Positions 32,769 through 40,481 of a DNA stretch of 64,000 bases are shown one piece after another (the first letter of the stretch is position 1; the number at the start of each line of letters is the position of its first letter). Below the pieces are notes generated by a model. It saw only the letters and a list, made by a program, of their open reading frames with translations, was not told where the DNA came from and made no database searches. The stretch covers positions 1 to 64,000 of the forward strand of contig NZ_CALDGS010000079.1 of the NCBI RefSeq assembly GCF_937941905.1, read 5' to 3'. The DNA comes from an uncultured Mycolicibacterium sp. (GTDB lineage Bacteria > Actinomycetota > Actinomycetes > Mycobacteriales > Mycobacteriaceae). Both the position numbers and the translations under genes were made by a program.

Positions 32769-33947
32769 TCAATTCCTGGGCAGCCCGAGCAGCCGCTGGG
32801 CGATGATGTTGCGTTGGATCTCGGAGGTGCCGCCGGCGATGGTGCCGGCGAACGAACGGATGTAGCGCTCGAACCACCCCGCGGTGTAGGCGTCGAGGTT
32901 GTAGGGCGTGTACCGGCCGACCACCGCCGGGTGCGCCAGCGCCTCGGCGCCGGCGGCGTGCAGGGCGTGCTCGGTGGCCAGCTGCGCGGCCTCCGAACCG
33001 AGCAGTTTGAGCACGGACAGCCCCGCCACGTCCTCCGCGCCCCGGGCGGCGCGGGACAGCGCGATCGACCCCAGCAGCCGCAGCGCGTAGCTGTCCATGA
33101 CCAGGGTGGCGTAGCGGTCCCGGTCCGGCGCGGTGCGCGGGGTGAAGTCGTCAAGCAGGTCGGTGAGCCGGTCGGCATAGCTGAGCCACAGCATGTTCCG
33201 CTCGTGGCCGAGCGAGCCGTTGGCCACCTTCCAGCCCCCGTTGAGCGGGCCGACGAGGTGCTCCGCGGGCACCCGGACATCGGTGAAGAACACCTCGTTG
33301 AAGTCCAGATCGTCGGGTGCACAGGCGGAGGCGAACGGCCGCCGCACCACCCCGGGCAGGTCGGTCGGGACGAGCAGCGCGCTGATGCCCTTGTGCTTGG
33401 GGGCATCCGGGTCGGTGCGGACGAACACCAGCAGCACGTCCGCGTCGTGGGCACCGGAGGTCCACACCTTCTGGCCGTTGACGACGAAGTGGTCGCCGCG
33501 CAACTCCGCGCGGGTGCGCAGGGAGGCCAGATCCGAGCCGGCGCCGGGCTCGCTCATGCCCAGCGCGGCGGTGAGCTCCGCGCGCAGGATCGGCACCGCC
33601 CAGCGCCGCTGCTGTTCCGGAGTGCCGAAGCTGATCAGCGCGGCCGCCACGATGCCGACACCCTGCGGGTTGAAGCTCGGGTAGATGCGGCGCCGGGCCA
33701 GTTCCTCGGCGTGCACGTACTGCTGCAGCACGCCGGCGTTGCGGCCGCCGAACTCCGGCGGGTTGCCCGGCACCAGCCAGCCGTGCTCGAACAGGGTGCG
33801 CTGCCACTGCCGGGCCCAGTCCGGCACGTGGCTGCTGGACCGGGACCGCTCGGCCGCCGCGACCGCCTCCGACGGCAGGTGTTCGGCCAGGAAGGCGACG
33901 AACTCGGCCCGGAACCGCTCCACGTCGGCGTCGAAGGTCAGTTGCAC
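32769..33947 (-). CDS. Acyl-CoA dehydrogenase (FadE), paralogue of the gene at 2-1177
   Basis: A 392-residue acyl-CoA dehydrogenase that is extremely similar to the product of 2-1177 (identical blocks such as GMSEPGAGSDLASLRTRA and VNGQKVWTSGAHDAD). The GTG at 33947 with GGAG upstream aligns with the paralogue's start (VQLTFDADVERF versus MQLTFDAETERF); the longer frame begins at 33971. Unlike the paralogue it has no small FadE next to it and is followed by a crotonase. It diverges from a TetR gene with a perfect GAGAAY palindrome between them. Confidence 0.93.
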   Translation of the reverse strand: MQLTFDADVERFRAEFVAFLAEHLPSEAVAAAERSRSSSHVPDWARQWQRTLFEHGWLVPGNPPEFGGRNAGVLQQYVHAEELARRRIYPSFNPQGVGIVAAALISFGTPEQQRRWAVPILRAELTAALGMSEPGAGSDLASLRTRAELRGDHFVVNGQKVWTSGAHDADVLLVFVRTDPDAPKHKGISALLVPTDLPGVVRRPFASACAPDDLDFNEVFFTDVRVPAEHLVGPLNGGWKVANGSLGHERNMLWLSYADRLTDLLDDFTPRTAPDRDRYATLVMDSYALRLLGSIALSRAARGAEDVAGLSVLKLLGSEAAQLATEHALHAAGAEALAHPAVVGRYTPYNLDAYTAGWFERYIRSFAGTIAGGTSEIQRNIIAQRLLGLPRN

Positions 33948-33995
33948 GGTGCTCCGGCCTCTGGATGACAAATGACTGGCTGGAATCCTGGAGGT

Positions 33996-34010
33996 GAGAA
34001 TATTATTCTC
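33996..34010. promoter_or_regulatory. GAGAAY palindrome, copy E (perfect)
   Basis: GAGAATATTATTCTC, a perfect 15-base palindrome, 49 bases from the FadE start at 33947 and upstream of the divergent TetR gene. A further TGAGAA half-site lies at 34014-34019. This is the best copy of the repeated operator, and its place in front of a TetR gene makes that TetR the first candidate for the binding protein. Confidence 0.72.
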
Positions 34011-34132
34011 GTTGTGAGAAAGTTACAATCTCTGACACGACGGCCGCGAGGGGGTCCCGCACCGCGATGGGCAGACGAACTCCGGTACAGTCGGTGCATG
34101 TTCTCCGCACGCGGTCAGGATCCGAGCCGCCG

Positions 34133-34786
34133 GTGACGACGCCGAGTGAAGAGCCGGCCTGGAAGCAACGCGCGGTCGAACGCTCCATCAAGACCGCGAA
34201 GCTCCGCGCCGCTCAGCGCGTCCAGCGGTTCCTCGACGCCGCCCAGGCGATCATCATCGAGAAGGGCAGCACGGACTTCACCGTGCAGGAGGTCGTGGAC
34301 CGGTCCCGGCAGTCGCTGCGCAGCTTCTACCTGCAGTTCGACGGCAAGCACGAGTTGCTGCTCGCGCTGTTCGAGGATGCGCTGAGCAAGTCGGCCGAAC
34401 AGATCCGCGCCGCCACCGCCAACTACTCCGACCCGCTGGAGAAACTGAAGGTGGCCGTCGAATTGCTCTACGAGCAGTCCCGGCCGGACCCGAACGCCAA
34501 GCGACCCCTGTTCACCGACTTCGCGCCGCGGTTGCTGGTGTCACACCCCGCCGAGGTGAAGGTGGCGCACGCGCCGCTGCTGAACCTGCTGACCGAGCTG
34601 ATGGAGGAGGCCGCCGCGGCCGGCAAGCTGCGCGAGGGCATCAACCCGAAGCGCATGGCCGCGATCACCATGCAGACGGTGATGTTCGTGGCCCAGTCCT
34701 CCGGCGGCAAGGACGACGCCACCACGCACCCCATCACCGCCGAAGAGGTGTGGGACTTCTGCTCGCACGGCTTCGCCCGGAACTGA
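34133..34786 (+). CDS. TetR family transcriptional regulator, candidate for GAGAAY sites
   Basis: A 217-residue TetR protein. The HTH region is VQRFLDAAQAIIIEKG, TVQEVVDRSRQSLRSFYLQFDGKHELLLAL. GTG at 34133 is the chosen start, but the frame is open to 34067 and GTG at 34094 is another option; no ribosome site decides clearly. The C-terminal ligand domain is rich in Ala and Leu. It shares a divergent promoter region with the FadE at 33947 that contains the perfect palindrome, so autoregulation and control of the other copies are plausible. Confidence 0.88.
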   Translation: MTTPSEEPAWKQRAVERSIKTAKLRAAQRVQRFLDAAQAIIIEKGSTDFTVQEVVDRSRQSLRSFYLQFDGKHELLLALFEDALSKSAEQIRAATANYSDPLEKLKVAVELLYEQSRPDPNAKRPLFTDFAPRLLVSHPAEVKVAHAPLLNLLTELMEEAAAAGKLREGINPKRMAAITMQTVMFVAQSSGGKDDATTHPITAEEVWDFCSHGFARN

Positions 34787-34920
34787 CCGCCACCCGGTAG
34801 AAGCACGTTCTCGCCAGGCGCCAACCGGCGCCGGAACCGGCGCGTCGGCGCGCGCTGTTCGCGGCGTTCTCAGGCCCGAATTCCGAATTAAGCGGACCGT
34901 CTAAACCGTCCGGCCCGGCA

Positions 34921-34941
34921 TTCCCATTGACACAATGGGAA
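34921..34941. promoter_or_regulatory. Perfect 9-base-arm inverted repeat upstream of P450
   Basis: TTCCCATTG (34921-34929), three bases, then CAATGGGAA (34933-34941). Perfect symmetry, 59 bases before the P450 start at 35000. Part of it also pairs with a downstream segment: GACACAATG (34929-34937) is the exact reverse complement of CATTGTGTC (34973-34981). Two exclusive structures or two protein sites are possible. The rest of the 213-base gap 34787-34999 holds no gene. Confidence 0.55.
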
Positions 34942-34999
34942 CCCGGTGACAAAGTGCTGAGCAGGTGCACAGCATTGTGTCGGATTCCCGCGAAAGGCG

Positions 35000-36211
35000 A
35001 TGCCCGTGACCGTCCGCGCACCCGGTGACGTCTACTACGACCCCTACGACGTCGAACTCAACGCCGACCCGTACCCGATGTTCAAACGGTTGCGCGAGGA
35101 GGCGCCGCTCTACTACAACGAGCAGCACAACTTCTACGCGCTGAGCCGGTTCGACGATGTCAACGCCGCCATCCTCGACCACGAGACGTTCAGCTCGGCC
35201 CGCGGCGCGATCGTCGAGATCATCAATTCCGGTATCGAGATTCCGCCCGGCACACTAATTTTCGAGGATCCCCCGATCCACAACATCCACCGCAACCTGC
35301 TGTCGCGGATGTTCACCCCGCGCCGGATCGCCGAACTGGAGCCCAAGATCCGCGAGTTCACGATCCGCTGCCTCGACGCGCTGCCCGACCCGCACCGCTT
35401 CGACTTCGTCAAGGACCTCGGCGCGCTCATGCCGATGCGGGTGATCGGCATGCTGCTGGGCATCCCCGAGGAGGACCAGCAGCGGGTCGTCGACCACGGC
35501 GATGCCACCCTGCGCACCGAGCGCGGCGGCAAGATGACCGAGAAGGAGACCGGGCCGCTGGCCACCGGCGAGGTGTTCGAGGACTACATCGGCTGGCGCG
35601 CCGAACACCCGTCGGACGACCTGATGACCGAGCTGATGAACGCCGAGTTCGTCGACGAGACCGGCACCCGCCGCACTCTGCGCCGCGACGAACTGCTGAT
35701 GTACCTCACGGTGATCGCCACCGCGGGCAGCGAGACCACCACCCGGCTGATCGGCTGGGCCGGCAAGGTGCTGGCCGACCATCCGGACCAGCGTCGCGAA
35801 CTCGTCGCGGACCCCTCGCTGCTGCCGCGCGCGATCGAGGAGATCCTGCGCTACGAGCCGCCGGCACCGCACGTGTCACGGTGTGCCACCCGCGATGTGG
35901 AGTACTACGGCCACACCGTCCCGAAGGGGTCGGCGGTGATGATGCTCATCGGGGCGGCCAACCGCGACCACCGCCGGTTCCCGCCGGACGGCGACGTCTT
36001 CGACATCCACCGGGAGCCGCGCCAGCACCTGAGTTTCGGTGTCGGCACCCACTTCTGCATGGGCAACGCGCTGGCCCGGCTCGAGGGCCGCATCGCGCTG
36101 GAGGAGATCCTCAACCGCTTCCCCGTATGGGAGGTGGACCTGACCAACGCCGAGCTCTCCCCCACCTCGACGGTCCGGGGCTGGGAGTCGATGCCGGCCG
36201 TCATCCCCTGA
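35000..36211 (+). CDS. Cytochrome P450
   Basis: A 403-residue P450. Motifs: TAGSETTTR in the I-helix, EEILR for ExxR, and LSFGVGTHFCMGNALARLE with heme Cys353. It starts MPVTVRAPGDVYYDPYDVEL with a GAAAGGCG ribosome site. No ferredoxin gene adjoins it, so it must borrow one of the four others. The next gene, 39 bases on, is a mycofactocin-type alcohol dehydrogenase, so a P450-made alcohol may be oxidised next. Confidence 0.92.
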   Translation: MPVTVRAPGDVYYDPYDVELNADPYPMFKRLREEAPLYYNEQHNFYALSRFDDVNAAILDHETFSSARGAIVEIINSGIEIPPGTLIFEDPPIHNIHRNLLSRMFTPRRIAELEPKIREFTIRCLDALPDPHRFDFVKDLGALMPMRVIGMLLGIPEEDQQRVVDHGDATLRTERGGKMTEKETGPLATGEVFEDYIGWRAEHPSDDLMTELMNAEFVDETGTRRTLRRDELLMYLTVIATAGSETTTRLIGWAGKVLADHPDQRRELVADPSLLPRAIEEILRYEPPAPHVSRCATRDVEYYGHTVPKGSAVMMLIGAANRDHRRFPPDGDVFDIHREPRQHLSFGVGTHFCMGNALARLEGRIALEEILNRFPVWEVDLTNAELSPTSTVRGWESMPAVIP

Positions 36212-36250
36212 GAACCCATCACCGCCCACCGCAACCGGATCGAGGAGAAC

Positions 36251-37087
36251 ATGGCAGGACGGGTAGCAGACAAGGTCGCATTCATCACCGGCGCGGCCCG
36301 CGGTCAGGGCCGGGCGCACGCCGTCCGGCTGGCCGAGGAGGGCGCGGACATCATCGCCGTCGACATCTGCCGTCAGATCGACAGCGTGCAGATCCCGCTG
36401 TCCACACCGGAGGACCTGGCCGAGACGGCCGATCTGGTGAAGAACCTGGGGCGGCGCATCTACACCGCCGAGGTCGACGTGCGCGACTTCGACGCGCTCA
36501 AGGCGGCCGTGGACGCCGGCGTCGAACAGCTCGGCCGGCTCGACATCATCGTGGCCAACGCCGGCATCGGCAACGGCGGTGCGACGCTGGATCAGACCAG
36601 CGAGCGCGACTGGACCGACATGATCGACGTGAACCTGGCCGGGGTGTGGAAGACGGTGAAAGCCGGTGTGCCGCACATCATCGCCGGCGGCCGGGGCGGC
36701 TCGATCATCCTGACCAGCTCGGTGGGCGGGCTGAAGGCCTACCCGCACACCGGGCACTACGTGGCGGCCAAGCACGGCGTGGTGGGCCTGATGCGCACCT
36801 TCGCCGTCGAGCTGGGCCAGCACAACATCCGGGTGAACTCGGTGCACCCGACGAACGTGAACACCCCGCTGTTCATGAACGAGCCGACGATGAAGCTGTT
36901 CCGGCCGGACCTGGAGAACCCGGGCCCGGAGGACCTCAAGGTGGTCGCGCAGCTCATGCACACCCTGCCGATCGGCTGGGTGGAACCGGAGGACATCGCC
37001 AACGCGGTGCTGTTCCTGGCCTCCGACGAGGCCCGCTACATCACCGGGGTGACCCTGCCGGTCGACGGCGGCAGCTGCCTGAAGTAG
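36251..37087 (+). CDS. Mycofactocin-coupled SDR oxidoreductase
   Basis: A 278-residue SDR of the mycofactocin-coupled (carveol dehydrogenase-like) group: FITGAARGQGRAHAVRLAEEG, then an insertion after the second strand (VDICRQIDSVQIPLSTPEDL), NAGIGNGG, Ser in TSSVGG and Tyr/Lys in YVAAK. Family members hold NAD(H) tightly and pass electrons to mycofactocin, whose synthesis genes must lie elsewhere. It follows the P450 and would oxidise an alcohol such as the P450 product. A GAGGAGAAC ribosome site precedes it. Confidence 0.9.
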   Translation: MAGRVADKVAFITGAARGQGRAHAVRLAEEGADIIAVDICRQIDSVQIPLSTPEDLAETADLVKNLGRRIYTAEVDVRDFDALKAAVDAGVEQLGRLDIIVANAGIGNGGATLDQTSERDWTDMIDVNLAGVWKTVKAGVPHIIAGGRGGSIILTSSVGGLKAYPHTGHYVAAKHGVVGLMRTFAVELGQHNIRVNSVHPTNVNTPLFMNEPTMKLFRPDLENPGPEDLKVVAQLMHTLPIGWVEPEDIANAVLFLASDEARYITGVTLPVDGGSCLK

Positions 37088-37164
37088 CCGTGGCTGACGG
37101 CGGCGCTCGGGAAGCACCTCTCGGGCGTCACCACCGGAGCGGACGCGGCGGCTGCCCCGCGGCC

Positions 37165-37971
37165 CTACGGGCCGAGCCGGTAGTCGCCGGTCCGCGGGTC
37201 GTGCACCCAGCCGCTCGCGGCCTGGGTACCGCCGTCGACGTGCAGCGTCTGGCCGGTGAGGTAGCTCGACATCTCCGATGCCAAAAACACCGCGACGGAG
37301 GCGATCTCATCCACCCGGCCCGCCCGGTTCATCGGGATGACCGGCGCCGGGGAGTCGGCGTCGAACCGACCGTCGGACAGCTGCATCAGCCCCTCGGTCA
37401 CGATGACGTCCGGTGCGATCGCGTTCACCCGGATCCGGTGCGGCGCCAGCTCCAGCGCGGCGGTCTTGGTGTAGTTGATGACGCCGGCCTTCGCGGCGGC
37501 GTAGGCGGCGAACCCCGGGGCCGCACGCACACCCTCGATCGAGGTGATGGTGATGACGCTGCCGGGCAGGCCCGCGGCCACCAGTCGGCGAGCCACCCGC
37601 TGCGTGCACACCAGCACGTGGCGGAGATTACTGCGGTACAACGCATCCCACCCGTTCTCGGTGGTCTCCAGCAGCGGTGAACGGAACGTTCCGCCGCTAT
37701 TGTTGACCAGGATCGTCACCTCGCCGAGTTCCTCGGCGGTGCGCTCGAGCGCCGCGTCGACCTGGGCGCTGTCGCGCACGTCGACGGTGAGGCCCAGCGC
37801 TCCGATGCGCTCGGCGGCCGCCGCGCAGCGGTCCGGGTCGCGTTCCCAGATCGCCACCTTGGCCCCGAACGCCGCCAGCCCTTCGGCGATCCCACGGCCG
37901 ATCCCGGCTCCCCCGCCGGTCACGACCGCGACCCGGCCGTTCAGCAGAATGTCCGACGGACTGATTGCCAC
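37165..37971 (-). CDS. SDR oxidoreductase
   Basis: A 268-residue SDR. VTGGGAGIGRGIA binds the cofactor, NNSGG replaces the usual NNAG, the Ser is in TSIEG and Tyr/Lys in YAAAK, and the C-terminus has GQTLHVDGG. GTG at 37971 is chosen; the open frame continues far into the CoA-transferase gene in another frame and is not meaningful. It is the last gene of the TetR-headed operon, 77 bases after the CoA-transferase, and converges on the mycofactocin-type SDR. Confidence 0.87.
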   Translation of the reverse strand: MAISPSDILLNGRVAVVTGGGAGIGRGIAEGLAAFGAKVAIWERDPDRCAAAAERIGALGLTVDVRDSAQVDAALERTAEELGEVTILVNNSGGTFRSPLLETTENGWDALYRSNLRHVLVCTQRVARRLVAAGLPGSVITITSIEGVRAAPGFAAYAAAKAGVINYTKTAALELAPHRIRVNAIAPDVIVTEGLMQLSDGRFDADSPAPVIPMNRAGRVDEIASVAVFLASEMSSYLTGQTLHVDGGTQAASGWVHDPRTGDYRLGP

Positions 37972-37996
37972 GCCCGCAGCGTATCGGTTCCCCGTT

Positions 37997-38034
37997 CGAA
38001 CGGAACAGCCTTCCCGGTCGCGATCTCGCGTTCC
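37997..38034. repeat. Imperfect inverted repeat in the CoA-transferase/SDR gap
   Basis: The 77-base gap 37972-38048 contains GTTCGAACGGAAC...GCGTTCCGAAC, an imperfect inverted repeat around a CCTTCCCGG core. The sequence CGGAACAGCCTTCCCGG (from about 38000) matches CGGAACAGCATTCCCGG in the CoA-transferase linker near 39350 in 16 of 17 bases. It may be a small dispersed element or a transcript hairpin. Confidence 0.4.
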
Positions 38035-38048
38035 GAACGACCACGGCC

Positions 38049-40481
38049 TCACTCTCGCGAACGCTGCCCGCCCGCTTTCGCGCGACCCGCCGCGTACCCG
38101 GCAGGCGCGTTGCCGATGACGCCCTGCGCCTCGAGTTCGGTGATCTCCGCGTCGGTGAACCCGAGTTCGGCCAACACCTCGTGGTTGTGCTCGCCGAGCA
38201 GCGGGGCCGGGCGGCGGTGGAACCGCGGCGGACCGCCGGCCGGCCGCACCGGCACGGTGCTGTGCGGGACCGGGGGGTTCACCGGGTGCCCGACGGTCTC
38301 GAAGAAGCCGCGGTGGCACAGTTGTTCGAGCTCGATCTGCCGGTGCGGCTGCATCACCCTGGCCACCGGGACCCCGGCCGGCCACAGGGTCGCGACGATC
38401 TCCTCGCCGCTGCGCCGCGCACACCAGTCCGCCAGCCGGGCGTCGATGGTGTCGTGCGCGGCCCGCCGGCCGGCGGCGGTGTCGTAGGCCGGGTCGGCCG
38501 CCCAGGCGGGGTCGCCCAGCGCCCGGCGCAGCGCGGCCCACTGGGCGTCGTCGGCGACGGCGATGGCCACCCAGCAGTCGCGGCGGCCGAACTCGTCGAT
38601 CTCGTTGGTGCGGTACAGATTCTGCGGCGCGGCGGCGGGCCCGCGGTTGCCGCTGCGGCCGAGCAGCGCACCGTGCGCGGTGTACTCGACGAGCTGTTCG
38701 GCGGTGATGCTCAGCGCGGCGTCGACCATCGCGGCCTCGACGAGCATGCCCTCGCCGGTGCGGCGACGGTGTTCCAGCGCCAGCAGCAACCCGACCAGCG
38801 CGTGGATGCCCGCATTGGGGTCCCCGATCGAGTACGGCTCGTACGGGTTGCGGTCCGGGTAGCCGGTGAGCCAGCTGATCCCGGCGGCGGCCTCGATGAC
38901 GTAGGCGAACGCCGGGTTGTCCCGCCACGGGCCGTCCAGCCCGAAACCGGGCATCCGCAGCATGATCGCGTCGGGCTTGATCCGTCGCACCGTCGGGTAG
39001 TCCAGGCCGAGCTGGTCGAGCACCCGGGGGGTGAAGTTCTCCGCGACGACGTCGGCGGTGGCGATGAGCCGTTCCAGCACCTCGCGACCACGGGGCTGCT
39101 GCAGGTCGAGGGTGAGGCCGAGCTTGTTGGTGTTCAGCCCGGAGAAGATCGGCGACCTCTCCCACCACTGCGCTTCGGTGACCGGGATGCCGGCGATGAG
39201 CCGGGTGCCGTCGGGGCGGCGGGTGGATTCGACGTGGATGACCTCCGCGCCGAGCATGGCGAGCAGGTGGGTGCAGCTCGGTCCGGCCCAGAACGTGGTC
39301 AGGTCGATCACCCGCAGCCCGGCCAGCGGCAGCCCACCGCCCTGCCGCGGAACAGCATTCCCGGCACTGTCCCCTCCGGGATCACGACCGGGAACGCCGT
39401 TCCGCGGGGGAAGGGGCCGGCCCAGGCGCGGGGCGGGGGCGGGTGGCCGCAGCGGCGCCCCGGACAGCCGGTAGGGCGGGCCGGGCTGGCGGAACCCGTG
39501 CGGGTTGTCCACGATCGACCCGCGGGCCGTGAAGTGGTCGAGCTCGTCGAGGTTGGCGCCGTTTGCCACCGGCGCGTTGGGGATGCGGAACGCCGTTGCC
39601 AGTTCCCGGATCTCGTCGACGGTGTGGTCGGCGACCCAGGCGTAGAGCTCCTCGGCGTGCCGGTTGGCCTGCTCGGTGATGCTCAGCGGGCTGTCCTCGT
39701 CGATCCACTCCGGGTGCCCGGTCATCGCGCACAGGTCGAACCACTGCTGGGCGGTGCCGCAGCCGAGGTCCACCAGCCCGTCGCGGGCACGCGCGATCCC
39801 GGGCACGGTGAGCCGGCGCGCGTCCCGCCAGGGCCGGCCCAGCATCCGGTGGTAGGTCACCGGATAGTAGGTCAGGCCGAGGATGCAGGCCTCGAGCACG
39901 GACAGGTCCAGCAGTTCGCCGTGGCCGCGGTAGGCCAGCGTGAACGCCGCGGCGTAGGCGCCGGCCAGGTACTCCCCCACCTGCCCGCCGACCTGCACCG
40001 GGGCCCGGTCCGGGGTGCCGCGGCCCAGTCCGACGATGCCGCCGGACCAGGCCTGCAGGGTGAACTCGGTGGCCGCCCGGTCCGCCCACGGCCCGTCCAG
40101 CCCGAACGGGGTGATCGCGGTGACGGTCAACCGCGGATGGTCGCGGTGGATCCGCTGCGGCGGGAACGCCTCGGCCACCGCCGATCCGCGCGACCACACC
40201 ACCGCGTCGGCGCCGGCCAGCAGATCCCGTACCGGGTCGGGGTCGGCCGGGTCGACGACCACGCCGCGCTTCCCGCCGGCGAGGTAGGCGAACAGCGGTC
40301 CGCCGGTCACCGGATCCACCGCCGCCCCGGACGCCGACCAGCCGCGCAGTGGATCCCCCTGCGGCGGTTCGACCTTGACCACCTCCGCGCCGCCGTCGGC
40401 GAGCAGTTTCGTGCAGTAGGCACCGGCGATGCCCACCGACAGGTCGACGACGACGAATCCGTCGAGGGGGAACCGGCTCAC
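38049..40481 (-). CDS. Tandem-domain CaiB/BaiF-type CoA-transferase fusion with degenerate catalytic sites
   Basis: An 810-residue protein of two family III CoA-transferase domains (about 1-345 and 380-780) joined by a Pro/Gly/Arg linker. GTG at 40481 overlaps the crotonase stop. Domain 1 starts LDGFVVVDLSVGIAGAYC; domain 2 starts LAGLRVIDLTTFWAGP. At the position of the catalytic Asp (YDLLIQA type), domain 1 has Glu139 (TEFTLQA) and domain 2 has Ala526 (FAYVIEA). The enzyme may use Glu, act as a different CoA-thioester enzyme, or bind CoA without transfer. The linker DNA holds a long inverted repeat. Confidence 0.87.
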   Translation of the reverse strand: MSRFPLDGFVVVDLSVGIAGAYCTKLLADGGAEVVKVEPPQGDPLRGWSASGAAVDPVTGGPLFAYLAGGKRGVVVDPADPDPVRDLLAGADAVVWSRGSAVAEAFPPQRIHRDHPRLTVTAITPFGLDGPWADRAATEFTLQAWSGGIVGLGRGTPDRAPVQVGGQVGEYLAGAYAAAFTLAYRGHGELLDLSVLEACILGLTYYPVTYHRMLGRPWRDARRLTVPGIARARDGLVDLGCGTAQQWFDLCAMTGHPEWIDEDSPLSITEQANRHAEELYAWVADHTVDEIRELATAFRIPNAPVANGANLDELDHFTARGSIVDNPHGFRQPGPPYRLSGAPLRPPAPAPRLGRPLPPRNGVPGRDPGGDSAGNAVPRQGGGLPLAGLRVIDLTTFWAGPSCTHLLAMLGAEVIHVESTRRPDGTRLIAGIPVTEAQWWERSPIFSGLNTNKLGLTLDLQQPRGREVLERLIATADVVAENFTPRVLDQLGLDYPTVRRIKPDAIMLRMPGFGLDGPWRDNPAFAYVIEAAAGISWLTGYPDRNPYEPYSIGDPNAGIHALVGLLLALEHRRRTGEGMLVEAAMVDAALSITAEQLVEYTAHGALLGRSGNRGPAAAPQNLYRTNEIDEFGRRDCWVAIAVADDAQWAALRRALGDPAWAADPAYDTAAGRRAAHDTIDARLADWCARRSGEEIVATLWPAGVPVARVMQPHRQIELEQLCHRGFFETVGHPVNPPVPHSTVPVRPAGGPPRFHRRPAPLLGEHNHEVLAELGFTDAEITELEAQGVIGNAPAGYAAGRAKAGGQRSRE
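39348..39414. repeat. Inverted repeat inside the CoA-transferase linker
   Basis: Two 20-base arms, CCGCGGAACAGCATTCCCGG and CCGGGAACGCCGTTCCGCGG, are reverse complements at 18 of 20 positions and flank about 25 bases. They encode the Pro/Gly/Arg linker between the two transferase domains (around residues 355-378). The left arm resembles the repeat in the 37972-38048 gap. This looks like a once intergenic hairpin now inside a reading frame. Confidence 0.5.

Noticed and set aside
37972..39168. Upstream extension of the SDR frame at 37165
   Set aside because: The extra 400 residues are a shadow frame within the CoA-transferase gene; SDR homology begins near GTG 37971.
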